A DNA stretch of 64,000 nt from assembly GCF_000143885.2 (NCBI RefSeq), contig NC_018581.1:3534001-3598000 (forward strand), written 5' to 3'. This DNA comes from Gordonia sp. KTR9. GTDB lineage: Bacteria > Actinomycetota > Actinomycetes > Mycobacteriales > Mycobacteriaceae. The position numbers were made by a program, and so were the translations under genes. The notes under the pieces are model-generated. The model had not been told where the DNA came from, ran no database searches, and saw only the letters and a list, made by a program, of their open reading frames with translations. Below are positions 45,340 through 53,157 of this stretch, one piece after another. The stretch's first letter is position 1. Every line of letters starts with the position of its first letter.

Positions 45340-46047
45340 GTGCTGGTGACCTCACTGGCGCGCGACCTGTACGAGTCCGTCGCCGCGGACCGAGACCCCG
45401 ATCCCGGCGCCCACTACGTCCGACGACGCTGGCTGGTCGGCGTCTTCCTCGTCATCGGCGCCGTCGTGCTGGGCGTGTCGCTGCGTGTCGAACCGGGCGA
45501 CGCGGCGTTCTACCCGTTGACGCTCGCGCTGGCGGCGGTCTGGATCGTCGGCGCGTTTCTGTCCGGCCCGCTGCGGCTCGGTGCCTTCAGCCCCACGCCC
45601 TCACGCCCGCCCGGACGCGTCGGCGCGATCGGGCTGGGTGTCGTCGTGGGCGTGGCGGTGGGCGGGGCGTTCCTGGTCGGCGGTCTCGTCGCCAGGATGA
45701 TCCCCGGCGTCAGCGACCTGGCCAATCAGGTACTCGCCTTCGCCGATTACGGCAGCCTCGCCGTGGTCACCGCGATCACGATGATCAATGGCCTGGCCGA
45801 GGAACTGTTCTTCCGCGGCTCGGTCTATTCGGCGGCACGTCCGCACAACCCGATCCTCGTGTCGACGGTGATCTACGTGCTGGTCACCATGGCCAGCGGC
45901 AATGTGATGCTCGGCTTCGCCGGCGCGGTGCTCGGCACCGTGTGCGCGATCCTCCGACGCAGCACCGCAGGCATCCTCGCACCCGCGATCACTCACGTCA
46001 TCTGGGGCGCCGTCATGGTCCTGGCCCTCCCGCCCGTCTTCGCCTGA
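45340..46047 (+). CDS. CPBP-family intramembrane metalloprotease
   Basis: 235 residues, several membrane helices. AEELFFRGSVY is the EExxxR motif with the catalytic glutamate, and the later HVIWG has the histidine ligand expected for the Abi/CAAX family. GTG at 45340 has AGGTGG upstream. It follows the NAD-binding gene by 51 nt and may be co-transcribed. Roles in the family range from prenyl-protein cleavage to bacteriocin immunity; unknown here. Confidence 0.85.
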   Translation: MLVTSLARDLYESVAADRDPDPGAHYVRRRWLVGVFLVIGAVVLGVSLRVEPGDAAFYPLTLALAAVWIVGAFLSGPLRLGAFSPTPSRPPGRVGAIGLGVVVGVAVGGAFLVGGLVARMIPGVSDLANQVLAFADYGSLAVVTAITMINGLAEELFFRGSVYSAARPHNPILVSTVIYVLVTMASGNVMLGFAGAVLGTVCAILRRSTAGILAPAITHVIWGAVMVLALPPVFA

Positions 46048-46121
46048 CCCCCTGCTCCCTGAGGTGCGAGGAGCGCAAGCGACGCCCCCTGCTCCCTGAG
46101 GTGCGAGGAGCGCAAGCGACG
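46048..46121. repeat. Two 37-bp direct repeats
   Basis: The unit containing CTGCTCCCTGAGGTGCGAGG starts near 46052 and 46089, period 37 bp, followed by a degenerate GAGCCTCGAAGGG. The same motif forms the arms of the 32.4-kb palindrome. Confidence 0.75.
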
Positions 46122-46171
46122 AGCCTCGAAGGGCCGGCGACCCGAGCCTCCGCCCCGGGACACAGCCCGGT

Positions 46172-46201
46172 TTGGGCGATCGGCGCCGAACCGACTAAAT
46201 T
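46172..46201 (+). promoter_or_regulatory. tRNA-Val promoter
   Basis: TTGGGC at 46172 (-35) and TAAATT at 46196 (-10), spaced 18 bp, 34 nt above the mature 5' end. Confidence 0.5.
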
Positions 46202-46235
46202 CGTGTGCGCAGCGCCACGAATGTCGACGCGGCAC

Positions 46236-46310
46236 GCGCGTATAGCTCAGCGGTAGAGCTCTGGTCTTACACACCAGCGGTCAGGGGTTCGAATCCCTTT
46301 GCGCGCACCA
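46236..46310 (+). tRNA. tRNA-Val, anticodon UAC
   Basis: 75 nt including encoded CCA. Acceptor stem GCGCGTA/TGCGCGC, D arm AGCTCAGCGGTAGAGCT, anticodon arm CTGGT-CTTACAC-ACCAG with TAC, and T arm GGGGTTCGAATCCC. It decodes GUA. No integrase or attachment site adjoins it. Confidence 0.96.
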
Positions 46311-46364
46311 CCCCGATCCCATAGCCCCAACCCGCGCCCAGCGCGACTTCGAGCTATGAAATCG

Positions 46365-46841
46365 CTAGCGGCTGAGCCACTCCCGCGTGTACACGTCCTG
46401 CCAACGCACCGAGATGTTGCGACGGGCGGCGGCGCTGCTCTCGGCGCCGAGAGTCTCGATCAGAACCTCGTCGACGATGTCGCGCACGTCGTCGGACAGC
46501 GCGGGGAGGTCGTCGGCGTAGCGGGCGATGAGGCCGACGCGCACGCCGTCGACGGTGTCGCCGGCTCCGTCCACCGACACGAAGACCGTCAGTCGTCCGA
46601 GTTCGCGTCGGGTGCGGACGGCGATCAGTTGTTTGACGACGCGGTCGCTGGTGGTGATGCGCAGCCCGTCGGTGGCCAGGGTTCGCGCCGGCCGCCGGAT
46701 GCGCTGCAGGCTCCCCGAAATGGAGGTGATCAGGCGGTCGACGTCGCTCGCGGGCTCGTCGGCCAGCCGCTGCGTGGCCTCGACCAGCCAGGCGTCGGCG
46801 ATGTCGGCGGTCTCGGCGTCGCGGATGTGCTTGTCAGGCAC
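46365..46841 (-). CDS. Asp23/Gls24-like accessory protein encoded after the sigma factor
   Basis: 158 residues. TSDRVVKQLIAVRTRREL and VGLIARYADDLPALSDDVRD resemble an Asp23/Gls24 core with its alternating strands and helices, though the match is weak. Its GTG (46841) overlaps the sigma gene stop by 8 nt, so it is co-translated with it. Position suggests a regulator or partner for the sigma factor or for the divergent Asp23 genes. Not a recognisable anti-sigma: no zinc motif, no membrane helix. Confidence 0.65.
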   Translation of the reverse strand: MPDKHIRDAETADIADAWLVEATQRLADEPASDVDRLITSISGSLQRIRRPARTLATDGLRITTSDRVVKQLIAVRTRRELGRLTVFVSVDGAGDTVDGVRVGLIARYADDLPALSDDVRDIVDEVLIETLGAESSAAARRNISVRWQDVYTREWLSR

Positions 46842-47487
46842 CGGCCTCGCCTCCCTCCGCGTTGCCGACGATCGTCGTGGCCGTCGGTGTGGTTGTCGGT
46901 TTACCAGGGTTCCACGGTGCCAAACGGGTCAACAGGAACTTCCGGCTGCGTTGGAGGTGTCCGCGCACCGAGCCCGTTGTGATGCGCAGCACCTGTCCGA
47001 TTTCCTCGAGCGTAAGCCCCTCGACTTCCTTGAGCCACCACGCGGCGCGCGACGTCGCGGGCAGATTGTCCAATTCGGCGCGCAGGGCGTCGATCAGCAG
47101 ACTCCGCTCCGCCATGTCGGAGGGCAACGGTCCAGCGGCCTCGAGTTCGGCGAACCGCTCGTCGTCGAACGGGACGTCGCGCCTGCGCCGATGGTGATCG
47201 GCCGCCTTCCGGTGCGCGATGGTGAACATCCAGGTCCGAAAGCTGCTTCGGAATGCGAAGTCGGGCAATCCTTTCCACGCATCGAGCAATGTCTCCTGGG
47301 TGAGGTCCTCGGCAGTCTGCTGACCGTCGACCATCCGCAGCATGTACCGCAGCAGACCCGGCGTCACCCGTCGGACGAGCACATCGAATGCCTCGGTGTC
47401 GCCGACAGCGGCCGCGCCCGCGAGTTCGTCATCGCCGAGCTCGGACAGGTCGAGCGACTGTCTGTGAGCCGAATCACTGGGTCCCAT
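46834..47487 (-). CDS. ECF-type RNA polymerase sigma factor
   Basis: 217 residues. Region 2 at about 34-95: LVRRVTPGLLRYMLRMVDG, AEDLTQETLLDAWKGL and SFRTWMFTIAHRKAADH. Region 4 at about 126-178: LPATSRAAWWLKEVEGLTLEEIGQVLRITTGSVRGHL. Start ATG 47487 with GGGGGGAG upstream. It faces the Asp23 operon across 124 nt, so control of that operon by this sigma factor is likely but inferred. Both sides contain CCGTCT, without a consistent -35. Confidence 0.9.
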   Translation of the reverse strand: MGPSDSAHRQSLDLSELGDDELAGAAAVGDTEAFDVLVRRVTPGLLRYMLRMVDGQQTAEDLTQETLLDAWKGLPDFAFRSSFRTWMFTIAHRKAADHHRRRRDVPFDDERFAELEAAGPLPSDMAERSLLIDALRAELDNLPATSRAAWWLKEVEGLTLEEIGQVLRITTGSVRGHLQRSRKFLLTRLAPWNPGKPTTTPTATTIVGNAEGGEAGA

Positions 47488-47611
47488 GCGTGCAACTCCC
47501 CCCGTCCGTCCCGACTGACCTTACAGACGGATCGTGAACAGCCTTTGCGATAGCGCATCATCCGAAGGCGGTCCGTCTACGAAGAAGACACGACGACCGA
47601 AGGAGTTCGAC

Positions 47612-48121
47612 ATGTCCGCAAGCGCCACCCCGACCAAGGACGCCACGAAGGACGACGCGGCCGGCCTCGACGGGTCGACCACCGGCGCCACCGACGCCGC
47701 CGCGGGTCGCGCCCTCGCCCGCCGTGATTCGTCGGGCGATCGGGGACGCACCTCCATCGCCGACATCGTCGTCGCGAAGGTCGCCGGCATCGCCGCGCGG
47801 GAGATCGACGGCGTCCACGATCTGGGCGGCACCACCGAACGGGTGGTCGGCCGGGTTCGCGACGTCCTGCCGGGCACGACGGTGAGTACCACCCAGGGCA
47901 TCGAGGTCGAGGTCGGCGAGCGCCAGGCCGCCGTCGATGTCTCCATCGTGGCCGAGTACGGCGTCGCGATCCATCAACTGGCAGCAGCCATCCGACGCAA
48001 CGTGATCACCGCGATCGAGCAGATGACCGGTCTCGAGGTCACCGAGGTCAATGTCACCGTGCACGACATCGCGTTCGGCGACGACGAGCAGGAATCGAAC
48101 ACCACCCCGCGGGTCCAGTGA
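47612..48121 (+). CDS. Asp23/Gls24 family envelope-stress protein
   Basis: 169 residues. A disordered acidic N-terminus (1-55), then the Asp23 core: SIADIVVAKVAGIAAREIDG, VHDLGGT, VEVGERQAAVDVSIVAEYGV and ITAIEQMTGLEVTEVNVTV. ATG at 47612 has AAGGAG at 47600. In Staphylococcus Asp23 lies under the membrane bound to AmaP; a membrane-anchor homologue ends this operon. First gene of five or six coupled genes. Confidence 0.88.
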   Translation: MSASATPTKDATKDDAAGLDGSTTGATDAAAGRALARRDSSGDRGRTSIADIVVAKVAGIAAREIDGVHDLGGTTERVVGRVRDVLPGTTVSTTQGIEVEVGERQAAVDVSIVAEYGVAIHQLAAAIRRNVITAIEQMTGLEVTEVNVTVHDIAFGDDEQESNTTPRVQ

Positions 48122-48459
48122 TGACGTCGGACCTCCCGGCGGCGCGGACGGATGACGGCGGCTCACTGGCAGATCGCCTCGCCGCCGCCGTGCTCGCCGT
48201 CCCGGGCGTGCACGACCTGCACAGCGGTCTGTTCGGGGAGATCGCCACCTACCTACCCGGACATCGGGTCTCGGGCGTGTCCCTCGCCGACGACAGCGGT
48301 GAGGTCCACATCGTGGTCGACGCCGCGCACGACTTGCAGGGCGTCGCCGCACAGGTCCGCGACATCGCCGAAACGCTCGCCGCGAGACCGATCTCGGTGA
48401 CCGTGGCCGACATCAGCGTCAGCTCGAAGCCGAGTCCGCATGAAGGAGAAGCGAAATGA
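48121..48459 (+). CDS. Small Asp23-related protein
   Basis: 112 residues. ATG overlaps the upstream stop (TGATG). Contains LADRLAAAVLAVPGVHDLHSG and VHIVVDAAHDLQGVAAQVRD, like a shortened Asp23 fold. No membrane helix. It probably interacts with the larger Asp23 proteins. GTG at 48118 is an alternative start. Confidence 0.75.
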   Translation: MTSDLPAARTDDGGSLADRLAAAVLAVPGVHDLHSGLFGEIATYLPGHRVSGVSLADDSGEVHIVVDAAHDLQGVAAQVRDIAETLAARPISVTVADISVSSKPSPHEGEAK

Positions 48460-48635
48460 ACAACGCAGTGGTGGGTCTGTTCGTCGGCCTGCTCCTCGCA
48501 CTGGCCGCCGTCGCCGGTGGACTGGCGGGCTTCCTGCTGGCCGTTGTGCTCGGCGCCGCGGGACTCGTCCTGGGTCTCAACCGTGACGGCGCCATCGACC
48601 TGGGTGCCCTCCTGCGGAGCCGGGGTCGTGGCTGA
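48456..48635 (+). CDS. 59-residue membrane protein of the Asp23 operon
   Basis: MNNAVVGLFVGLLLALAAVA, then GGLAGFLLAVVLGAAGLVLG, then a short basic tail ending RSRGRG. Two near-continuous hydrophobic segments, Gly-rich. ATG at 48456 overlaps the stop before (ATGA) and has AAGGAGAA at 48443. Similar small DUF2273-like proteins accompany Asp23 genes elsewhere. The next gene's GTG lies 8 nt before this stop. Confidence 0.8.
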   Translation: MNNAVVGLFVGLLLALAAVAGGLAGFLLAVVLGAAGLVLGLNRDGAIDLGALLRSRGRG

Positions 48636-49197
48636 GCACACCGGCGGGCCGGTGACGGGTGGCGCCCCCTCCGGGGACGACTCGCCGCCCGGGACACTCA
48701 CCGTCGCCGACCGCGTCCTCGAGAAGATCGCGGCCCGGGCGGCCCTCGACATCCCGGGCGTCGTCCGCCATCGCGGCGGCGTCGGCTCGGTCCTGGGGGC
48801 GATCGGTGAGAGGTCCGCCCTACCCGACGCGACCGTCCATGCGGGCGGCACCAGAATCACGCTGTCCCTCGCCCTCGAGTGGCCGTGTGCAGTCGCCGAG
48901 GTGTCCCGTCGCACGCGCGATCACGTCGCCGCGGAGGTCGAACGCCTCGCCGGGGTCGCACCGACACGCGTCGACGTGACCGTGTCCACATTCGAGCCAC
49001 GACAGGCGATCCGGCGACGCCAACGGGGTTACGTCGACCTGCCACCGGTCGGCGACGACCCACACACCGACGACCTACACACCGAGGCCCCGCGCACGGA
49101 CCGCGTGCCGTCGGGCACGCCGGACCCGCTGGGCCCGCAGCACGACACCGCGACGCTCACCTCGACCATCAGCACCAACCTGGGGGTACGACGATGA
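48628..49197 (+). CDS. Second Asp23/Gls24 family protein
   Basis: 189 residues. After a Gly/Ser-rich start, LTVADRVLEKIAARAALDIPG, VVRHRGG, THITLSLALEW-type strands and VERLAGVAPTRVDVTV give the Asp23 core (about 25-130). A C-terminal His/Asp/Thr-rich tail (DDPHTDDLHTEAPRTD) is variable. The GTG overlaps the stop of the 59-residue gene by 8 nt; no separate Shine-Dalgarno. Confidence 0.82.
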   Translation: MAEHTGGPVTGGAPSGDDSPPGTLTVADRVLEKIAARAALDIPGVVRHRGGVGSVLGAIGERSALPDATVHAGGTRITLSLALEWPCAVAEVSRRTRDHVAAEVERLAGVAPTRVDVTVSTFEPRQAIRRRQRGYVDLPPVGDDPHTDDLHTEAPRTDRVPSGTPDPLGPQHDTATLTSTISTNLGVRR

Positions 49198-49790
49198 CGC
49201 AGACCGCACTCGAACCGGATACCGCACGTATGGACAGCGGGCGGAACACCGATTCGGAACACGTCTTCCCGCCCGCGGCCCTTCCGGGAGCCGCGATCGC
49301 CGGCGCCGCACTCGGGCTCGGGTTCATCGCGCTCGGCGCGGTGGCCGTGCGCGACATCGCCGTCCGCGCGAACTGGCTCGACGGACGCGAGTGGTCGGTC
49401 ACCGCCGCCGAATGGATCTCGGACCTGCAGTGGCAGAACTGGATGTGGCCCGCCGCGGTCGGAGCCATCGTGCTGGGTCTGATCCTGTTGTGGGTCGCGG
49501 TCAAACCACGGCGCAGGACACATCTCGCCCTCGCCGGCGGCGACGGGATGTGGACCCGCCCCGGGGACGTCGCGCGGCGGTGCAGTGCTGCCGTCTCCGA
49601 CCTACCTGGCGTACTCGACGCCGACACGGTGGTGACCCGGCGAAAGATCCGGTGCACGGTGTCGGTCCGGCCACAGGGTGTCGACCGCCAGCTGATCGAA
49701 GACACCGTCGCTCACACGGCCGCCGAAGTGCGGTCGTCCCCCAAGGTCGTCGTGCGGTTGCGCGTGCAAGGAACGAGGAGCGTCCGATGA
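49194..49790 (+). CDS. DUF6286-like membrane protein
   Basis: 198 residues. Two membrane helices (about 30-52 and 86-106) surround an extracytoplasmic loop; C-terminal cytoplasmic domain of about 85 residues (RCSAAVSDLPGVLDADTVV, RRKIRCTVSVRPQGV) resembles the DUF6286 or Asp23-anchor domain. ATGA overlaps on both sides couple it to its neighbours. Confidence 0.75.
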   Translation: MTQTALEPDTARMDSGRNTDSEHVFPPAALPGAAIAGAALGLGFIALGAVAVRDIAVRANWLDGREWSVTAAEWISDLQWQNWMWPAAVGAIVLGLILLWVAVKPRRRTHLALAGGDGMWTRPGDVARRCSAAVSDLPGVLDADTVVTRRKIRCTVSVRPQGVDRQLIEDTVAHTAAEVRSSPKVVVRLRVQGTRSVR

Positions 49791-50335
49791 ATCGTCTTCC
49801 CGCCATCGCACATCGACTGTCGGTCGGACTCGTGGCCGTGCTTCTCATCGTCGTCGGTGCGGCGGCCATGGCATGGCGGGTCGGCATCGAGCCGGTGGCC
49901 GGATGGGTGGAACGTCTCGACGAGCGCGCCGCTCTCGATGCGGCACAGGCGTCCTGGTGGATCTGGGCGCTGGCCGGTCTCACCGTGATCGCGGTCGGCT
50001 GGGGTCTGCTGTTGCTGGCCACCAACATCAGGCCACGCGCCGTCGACGACGCCGTGCTCGACGGTTCCGATCAGACCGGAACGCTCACCGTCGCACCGAA
50101 ACTGATCGCGAACGCGGCCGCGGCGGAACTGGCCGGCAACCCGTTGTTCCAGAAAGCGACCGCGAAGGCGATCGACGACCGGTCGCGCAGCATCATCCGG
50201 CTCGAGGTGTCGGCGAGGCCGACCCGGCGCTTCGACGAGGTCACCGCACCGGTCGCCGACACAGTCACCGCGATCCGGACCGCGTTGGGTGACTCCGGAG
50301 TACACGTGCAGGCCTTCGTCCACCTCGATCGGTGA
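49787..50335 (+). CDS. AmaP-like alkaline shock membrane anchor
   Basis: 182 residues. Two helices (about 12-32 and 60-80) with a short loop, then a cytoplasmic domain (VSARPTRRFDEVTAPVADTV) like the domain of the previous gene. GAGGAGCG upstream and ATGA overlap. By analogy it recruits Asp23 proteins to the membrane; the assignment rests on operon position and topology. Confidence 0.7.
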   Translation: MNRLPAIAHRLSVGLVAVLLIVVGAAAMAWRVGIEPVAGWVERLDERAALDAAQASWWIWALAGLTVIAVGWGLLLLATNIRPRAVDDAVLDGSDQTGTLTVAPKLIANAAAAELAGNPLFQKATAKAIDDRSRSIIRLEVSARPTRRFDEVTAPVADTVTAIRTALGDSGVHVQAFVHLDR

Positions 50336-50422
50336 ACAGGCAGACACCCGCACCGACCGACGACCTCACCCGAGGTTGTCGTCGAACAGATGAATGAACA
50401 CATGAGATGAAGGAGAAGAGAA

Positions 50423-50620
50423 ATGGGATTCAGCGACAAGGTCAGCAACAAGGCCGAGGACCTCTCGGGCAAGGCCAAGGAGACCGCCGGCGATGTGACC
50501 GGTGACGACCAGCTCAAGAGCGAGGGCAAGGGCGATCAGCTCTCCGCGGCCGTCAAGGACGGCGTGGAGAGCGTGAAGGACGCCGCGTCGAACATCAAGG
50601 ACAAGCTGTCCGGCAACTGA
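50423..50620 (+). CDS. CsbD-family stress protein
   Basis: 65 residues: MGFSDKVSNKAEDLSGKAKE, TAGDVTGDDQLKSEGKGDQL and a helical tail. Hydrophilic, Lys- and Asp-rich, a typical general-stress protein. AAGGAGAAGAG lies 8 nt upstream. Separate from the Asp23 operon by 87 nt but the same strand; probable common stress regulation. A very stable hairpin follows. Confidence 0.9.
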   Translation: MGFSDKVSNKAEDLSGKAKETAGDVTGDDQLKSEGKGDQLSAAVKDGVESVKDAASNIKDKLSGN

Positions 50621-50638
50621 GATCTCCGCCAGCTCGAC

Positions 50639-50679
50639 AGACGAATCCCGAAGGTGCTCAGCACCTTCGGGATTCGTCT
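50639..50679. terminator. 20-bp perfect hairpin terminator
   Basis: AGACGAATCCCGAAGGTGCT at 50639-50658 and its exact inverse at 50660-50679, followed by CGTTCTC. Serves csbD and the convergent rtcB. Confidence 0.85.
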
Positions 50680-50704
50680 CGTTCTCATGGCCGAACGCGG
50701 CCGG

Positions 50705-51910
50705 TCAGGTCCCCTTGACGTTGAGGATCTGCCGCAGGGTGTGCTCGATGTCCACCAGGTCCACGGCGTCGGCCATCACCTGATCGATGTCCTTGTAGGC
50801 GTCGGGGATCTCGTCGACCCACTCGTCGCCGTGCCGGTACTCGATCCCCGTCATGCGGGCCGCGAGATCCGCGGCGGTGAACCGCCTCCGGGCCTCGCTT
50901 CGGGAGTACCGCCGACCGGCACCGTGCGGCGCCGAGCACAGGCCTGCCGGATTGCCCTTGCCGCGCACGACATACGACCGCGTTCCCATCGATCCCGGGA
51001 TGACACCCCGGACGCCCTCATGGGCGTCGATCGCTCCCTTCCGGGTCAGCCAGACGTCCTTGCCCGCGTGCGTTTCCCGCACGGTGTAGTTGTGGTGGCA
51101 GTTGATCCGGTCCACTTCCAGCGACTCCGCCCCGGCATCGCGATCACCGGAGACGTTGTCGCCGAACCACTCGGCGAACACCGCGACGAATCGATCCATC
51201 ATCTCCGCGCGGTTCTCGAACGCGAACCGCTGAGCCCAGGACAGATCCCGCAGGTACGCCGTGAGCTCCGGCGTTCCCTGCGGCAGGTACGCGAGGTCGG
51301 CGTTGGGCAGCTTGATCCACCACTGGCGGCACAGCCGCTGAGCGATCTTGATGTGCTTCTGGGCGATCTTGTTGCCGACGCCGCGCGAACCCGAATGGAG
51401 GAACAGCCACACCACGTCACCCTCGTCGAGGCACAGTTCGATGAAGTGGTTGCCGCCGCCGAGCGACCCGAGCTGTTCCCGCCACTTCGGCGAATGTGAG
51501 AGGTCCACACCGTCGTTCGTCGCCTGCTCGTCGAGCGAGTCGATCCGGGCCCGCGTGAAACCGAACCGGTCCAGACCGCGGTTGTAGTTGCCGGGCGAGA
51601 GCGGGATCGCATCCTCGATCTTCCCTCGCAGTCGGCCGAGGTCCATCCCGTCGATGTCCGCGGCGCGCAGTCGCGTCTGCACCGCGATCATGCCGCAGCC
51701 GATGTCGACGCCGACGGCCGCGGGGATCACCGCACCGGTCGTCGGGATGACCGTGCCCACCGCAGAGCCCTTCCCGAAGTGGGCATCGGGCATGAGGGCG
51801 ATGTGCGGGTGCACGAACGGCATTCGGGCGGTCTCGGCCGCCTGGGTCAGAGTGTTGTCGTCCACATGCGATGCGTAGTTCAGCACCTTGGGCGACGACT
51901 TGGTCGGCAT
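50705..51910 (-). CDS. rtcB: RNA-splicing ligase RtcB
   Basis: 401 residues. Joins RNA 3'-phosphate or 2',3'-cyclic phosphate ends to 5'-OH, using GTP and Mn2+. VGVDIGCGMIAV has the metal-binding Asp and Cys, GGGNHFIEL and FLHSGSRGVG hold the histidines, and SAPHGAGRRYSR holds the histidine that is guanylylated. ATG at 51910 has AAAGGA at about 10 nt. No RtcA, RtcR or archease is in the window. In bacteria it often repairs tRNA or rRNA cut by toxins. Confidence 0.94.
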   Translation of the reverse strand: MPTKSSPKVLNYASHVDDNTLTQAAETARMPFVHPHIALMPDAHFGKGSAVGTVIPTTGAVIPAAVGVDIGCGMIAVQTRLRAADIDGMDLGRLRGKIEDAIPLSPGNYNRGLDRFGFTRARIDSLDEQATNDGVDLSHSPKWREQLGSLGGGNHFIELCLDEGDVVWLFLHSGSRGVGNKIAQKHIKIAQRLCRQWWIKLPNADLAYLPQGTPELTAYLRDLSWAQRFAFENRAEMMDRFVAVFAEWFGDNVSGDRDAGAESLEVDRINCHHNYTVRETHAGKDVWLTRKGAIDAHEGVRGVIPGSMGTRSYVVRGKGNPAGLCSAPHGAGRRYSRSEARRRFTAADLAARMTGIEYRHGDEWVDEIPDAYKDIDQVMADAVDLVDIEHTLRQILNVKGT

Positions 51911-52039
51911 GGAGGATCGTCCTTTCGTGAGCGCCCGGGTCGACGGGCTCTCACATCACACAGTCGAATCCTCCGGGCGGCAAACGGTTTTCTTCTGCCA
52001 TGCCGCTCGGCACTCTGATCCGAGGACGGCCGGACCCGA

Positions 52040-52522
52040 TCAGCCGATGACGCCGAGAGCCTTGTCCCAGACCGCGTTCTCGCGTACCTCACCCGGGCCG
52101 ACCATGTCGGCGAAGACGATCGTGCCGTCTCGATCGACGAGGAAGGTGCCGCGGTTGGCGTAACCACGGTCCTCGTTGAACACGCCGTAGGCGCGCGCGG
52201 TATCACCATGCGGCCAGAAGTCCGACAGCAGCGGGAACAGGAATCCCTGCGCCGCGGACCACACCTTGTGTGTGGGCGAGGGACCGACCGACACGGTCAC
52301 CGTCGTCACGTCGTCGTTCTCGAAGCGCGGTTGCTGGTCGCGGATGTAGCCCAGCTCGCCCTGGCACGTGCCGGTGAATGCGAGCGGGAAGAACACGACG
52401 AGCACATTGCGATCGGCTCGTAGCGTCGAGAGCGACACGAGCTGGTTGTTCTGGTCGCGAAGGGCGAAGTCCGGTGCCCGATCGCCGACGGTCAGGGGCG
52501 CAGAAGGCAGCGCACCGCTCAT
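52040..52522 (-). CDS. ahpE: 1-Cys peroxiredoxin AhpE
   Basis: 160 residues. PLAFTGTCQGEL holds the peroxidatic Cys53; no second cysteine, so a 1-Cys enzyme that needs an outside thiol (mycothiol/mycoredoxin in related species). Reduces hydroperoxides. ATG overlaps the DUF3052 stop (ATGA), the Rv2238c-Rv2239c arrangement. Confidence 0.95.
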   Translation of the reverse strand: MSGALPSAPLTVGDRAPDFALRDQNNQLVSLSTLRADRNVLVVFFPLAFTGTCQGELGYIRDQQPRFENDDVTTVTVSVGPSPTHKVWSAAQGFLFPLLSDFWPHGDTARAYGVFNEDRGYANRGTFLVDRDGTIVFADMVGPGEVRENAVWDKALGVIG

Positions 52523-52941
52523 GCTTTCTTGCCCGCGCGGGCCTTGGGCTGGACGAGTCGGGCCGCCGACCAGTCGCCGAGGCTGATGGCCGAGGTCTGG
52601 GTGAGGCCCGCGGTCGGGGCCGCCTCGGCGATCTCACTCGGGTCGACATAGCCGGACTTGCCGGTCTTCGGCGAGAGCACCCACACGAAGCCGTCTTCGG
52701 CGAGCGGGCCGATCGCGTCCATCAGGGCGTCGACGAGGTCACCGTCACCGTCGCGCCACCAGAGGACCACGACGTCGATGACGTCGTCGGCATCCTCGTC
52801 GACCATCTCGGCGTCGATCGCGTCCTCGATGTCAGCGCGCAGTTCGTCGTCGGTGTCCTCGTCCCAGCCGAGTTCCTGCACGACCAAGCCTGCGGTCAAG
52901 CCCAGTTTCTGGGCGTTGCTACCGTCTGTGGCGGCTACCAC
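52519..52941 (-). CDS. DUF3052 family protein
   Basis: 140 residues, very acidic. Begins MVAATDGSNAQKLGLTAGLVVQELGWDED from a GTG; VVVLWWRDGDGDLVDALMD and GFVWVLSPKTGKSGYV are conserved in this actinobacterial family (Rv2239c). Function unknown. Translationally coupled to ahpE. The 216 nt upstream hold only its promoter region. Confidence 0.88.
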   Translation of the reverse strand: MVAATDGSNAQKLGLTAGLVVQELGWDEDTDDELRADIEDAIDAEMVDEDADDVIDVVVLWWRDGDGDLVDALMDAIGPLAEDGFVWVLSPKTGKSGYVDPSEIAEAAPTAGLTQTSAISLGDWSAARLVQPKARAGKKA

Positions 52942-53157
52942 CGCGCGTGACCTCCTGAAGATGTGTGGATCTTTGTGTGCGTCGTCTGTGCCGAATCAGC
53001 GTACGTTCTCGCACGCTGTTCGCCTGTCAGCATAGGCAACAGCCTAAAGCCTCACATTGCAAGCCGAACGCCGTCAGTGATTTCGGGCGTTTCGCGACAG
53101 CCTGTGCACAACCGGTACCCCGGGTGCCACGATCCCAATCATCGCGGGGCGGCGGCG

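Noticed and set aside
46236..46310. tRNA-Val as an integration site
   Set aside because: No integrase, no duplicated tRNA 3' end and no composition shift nearby.
47488..47611. Shared ECF promoter on both sides of the sigma gene (CCGTCT twice)
   Set aside because: No -35 with consistent spacing could be paired with the two hexamers.
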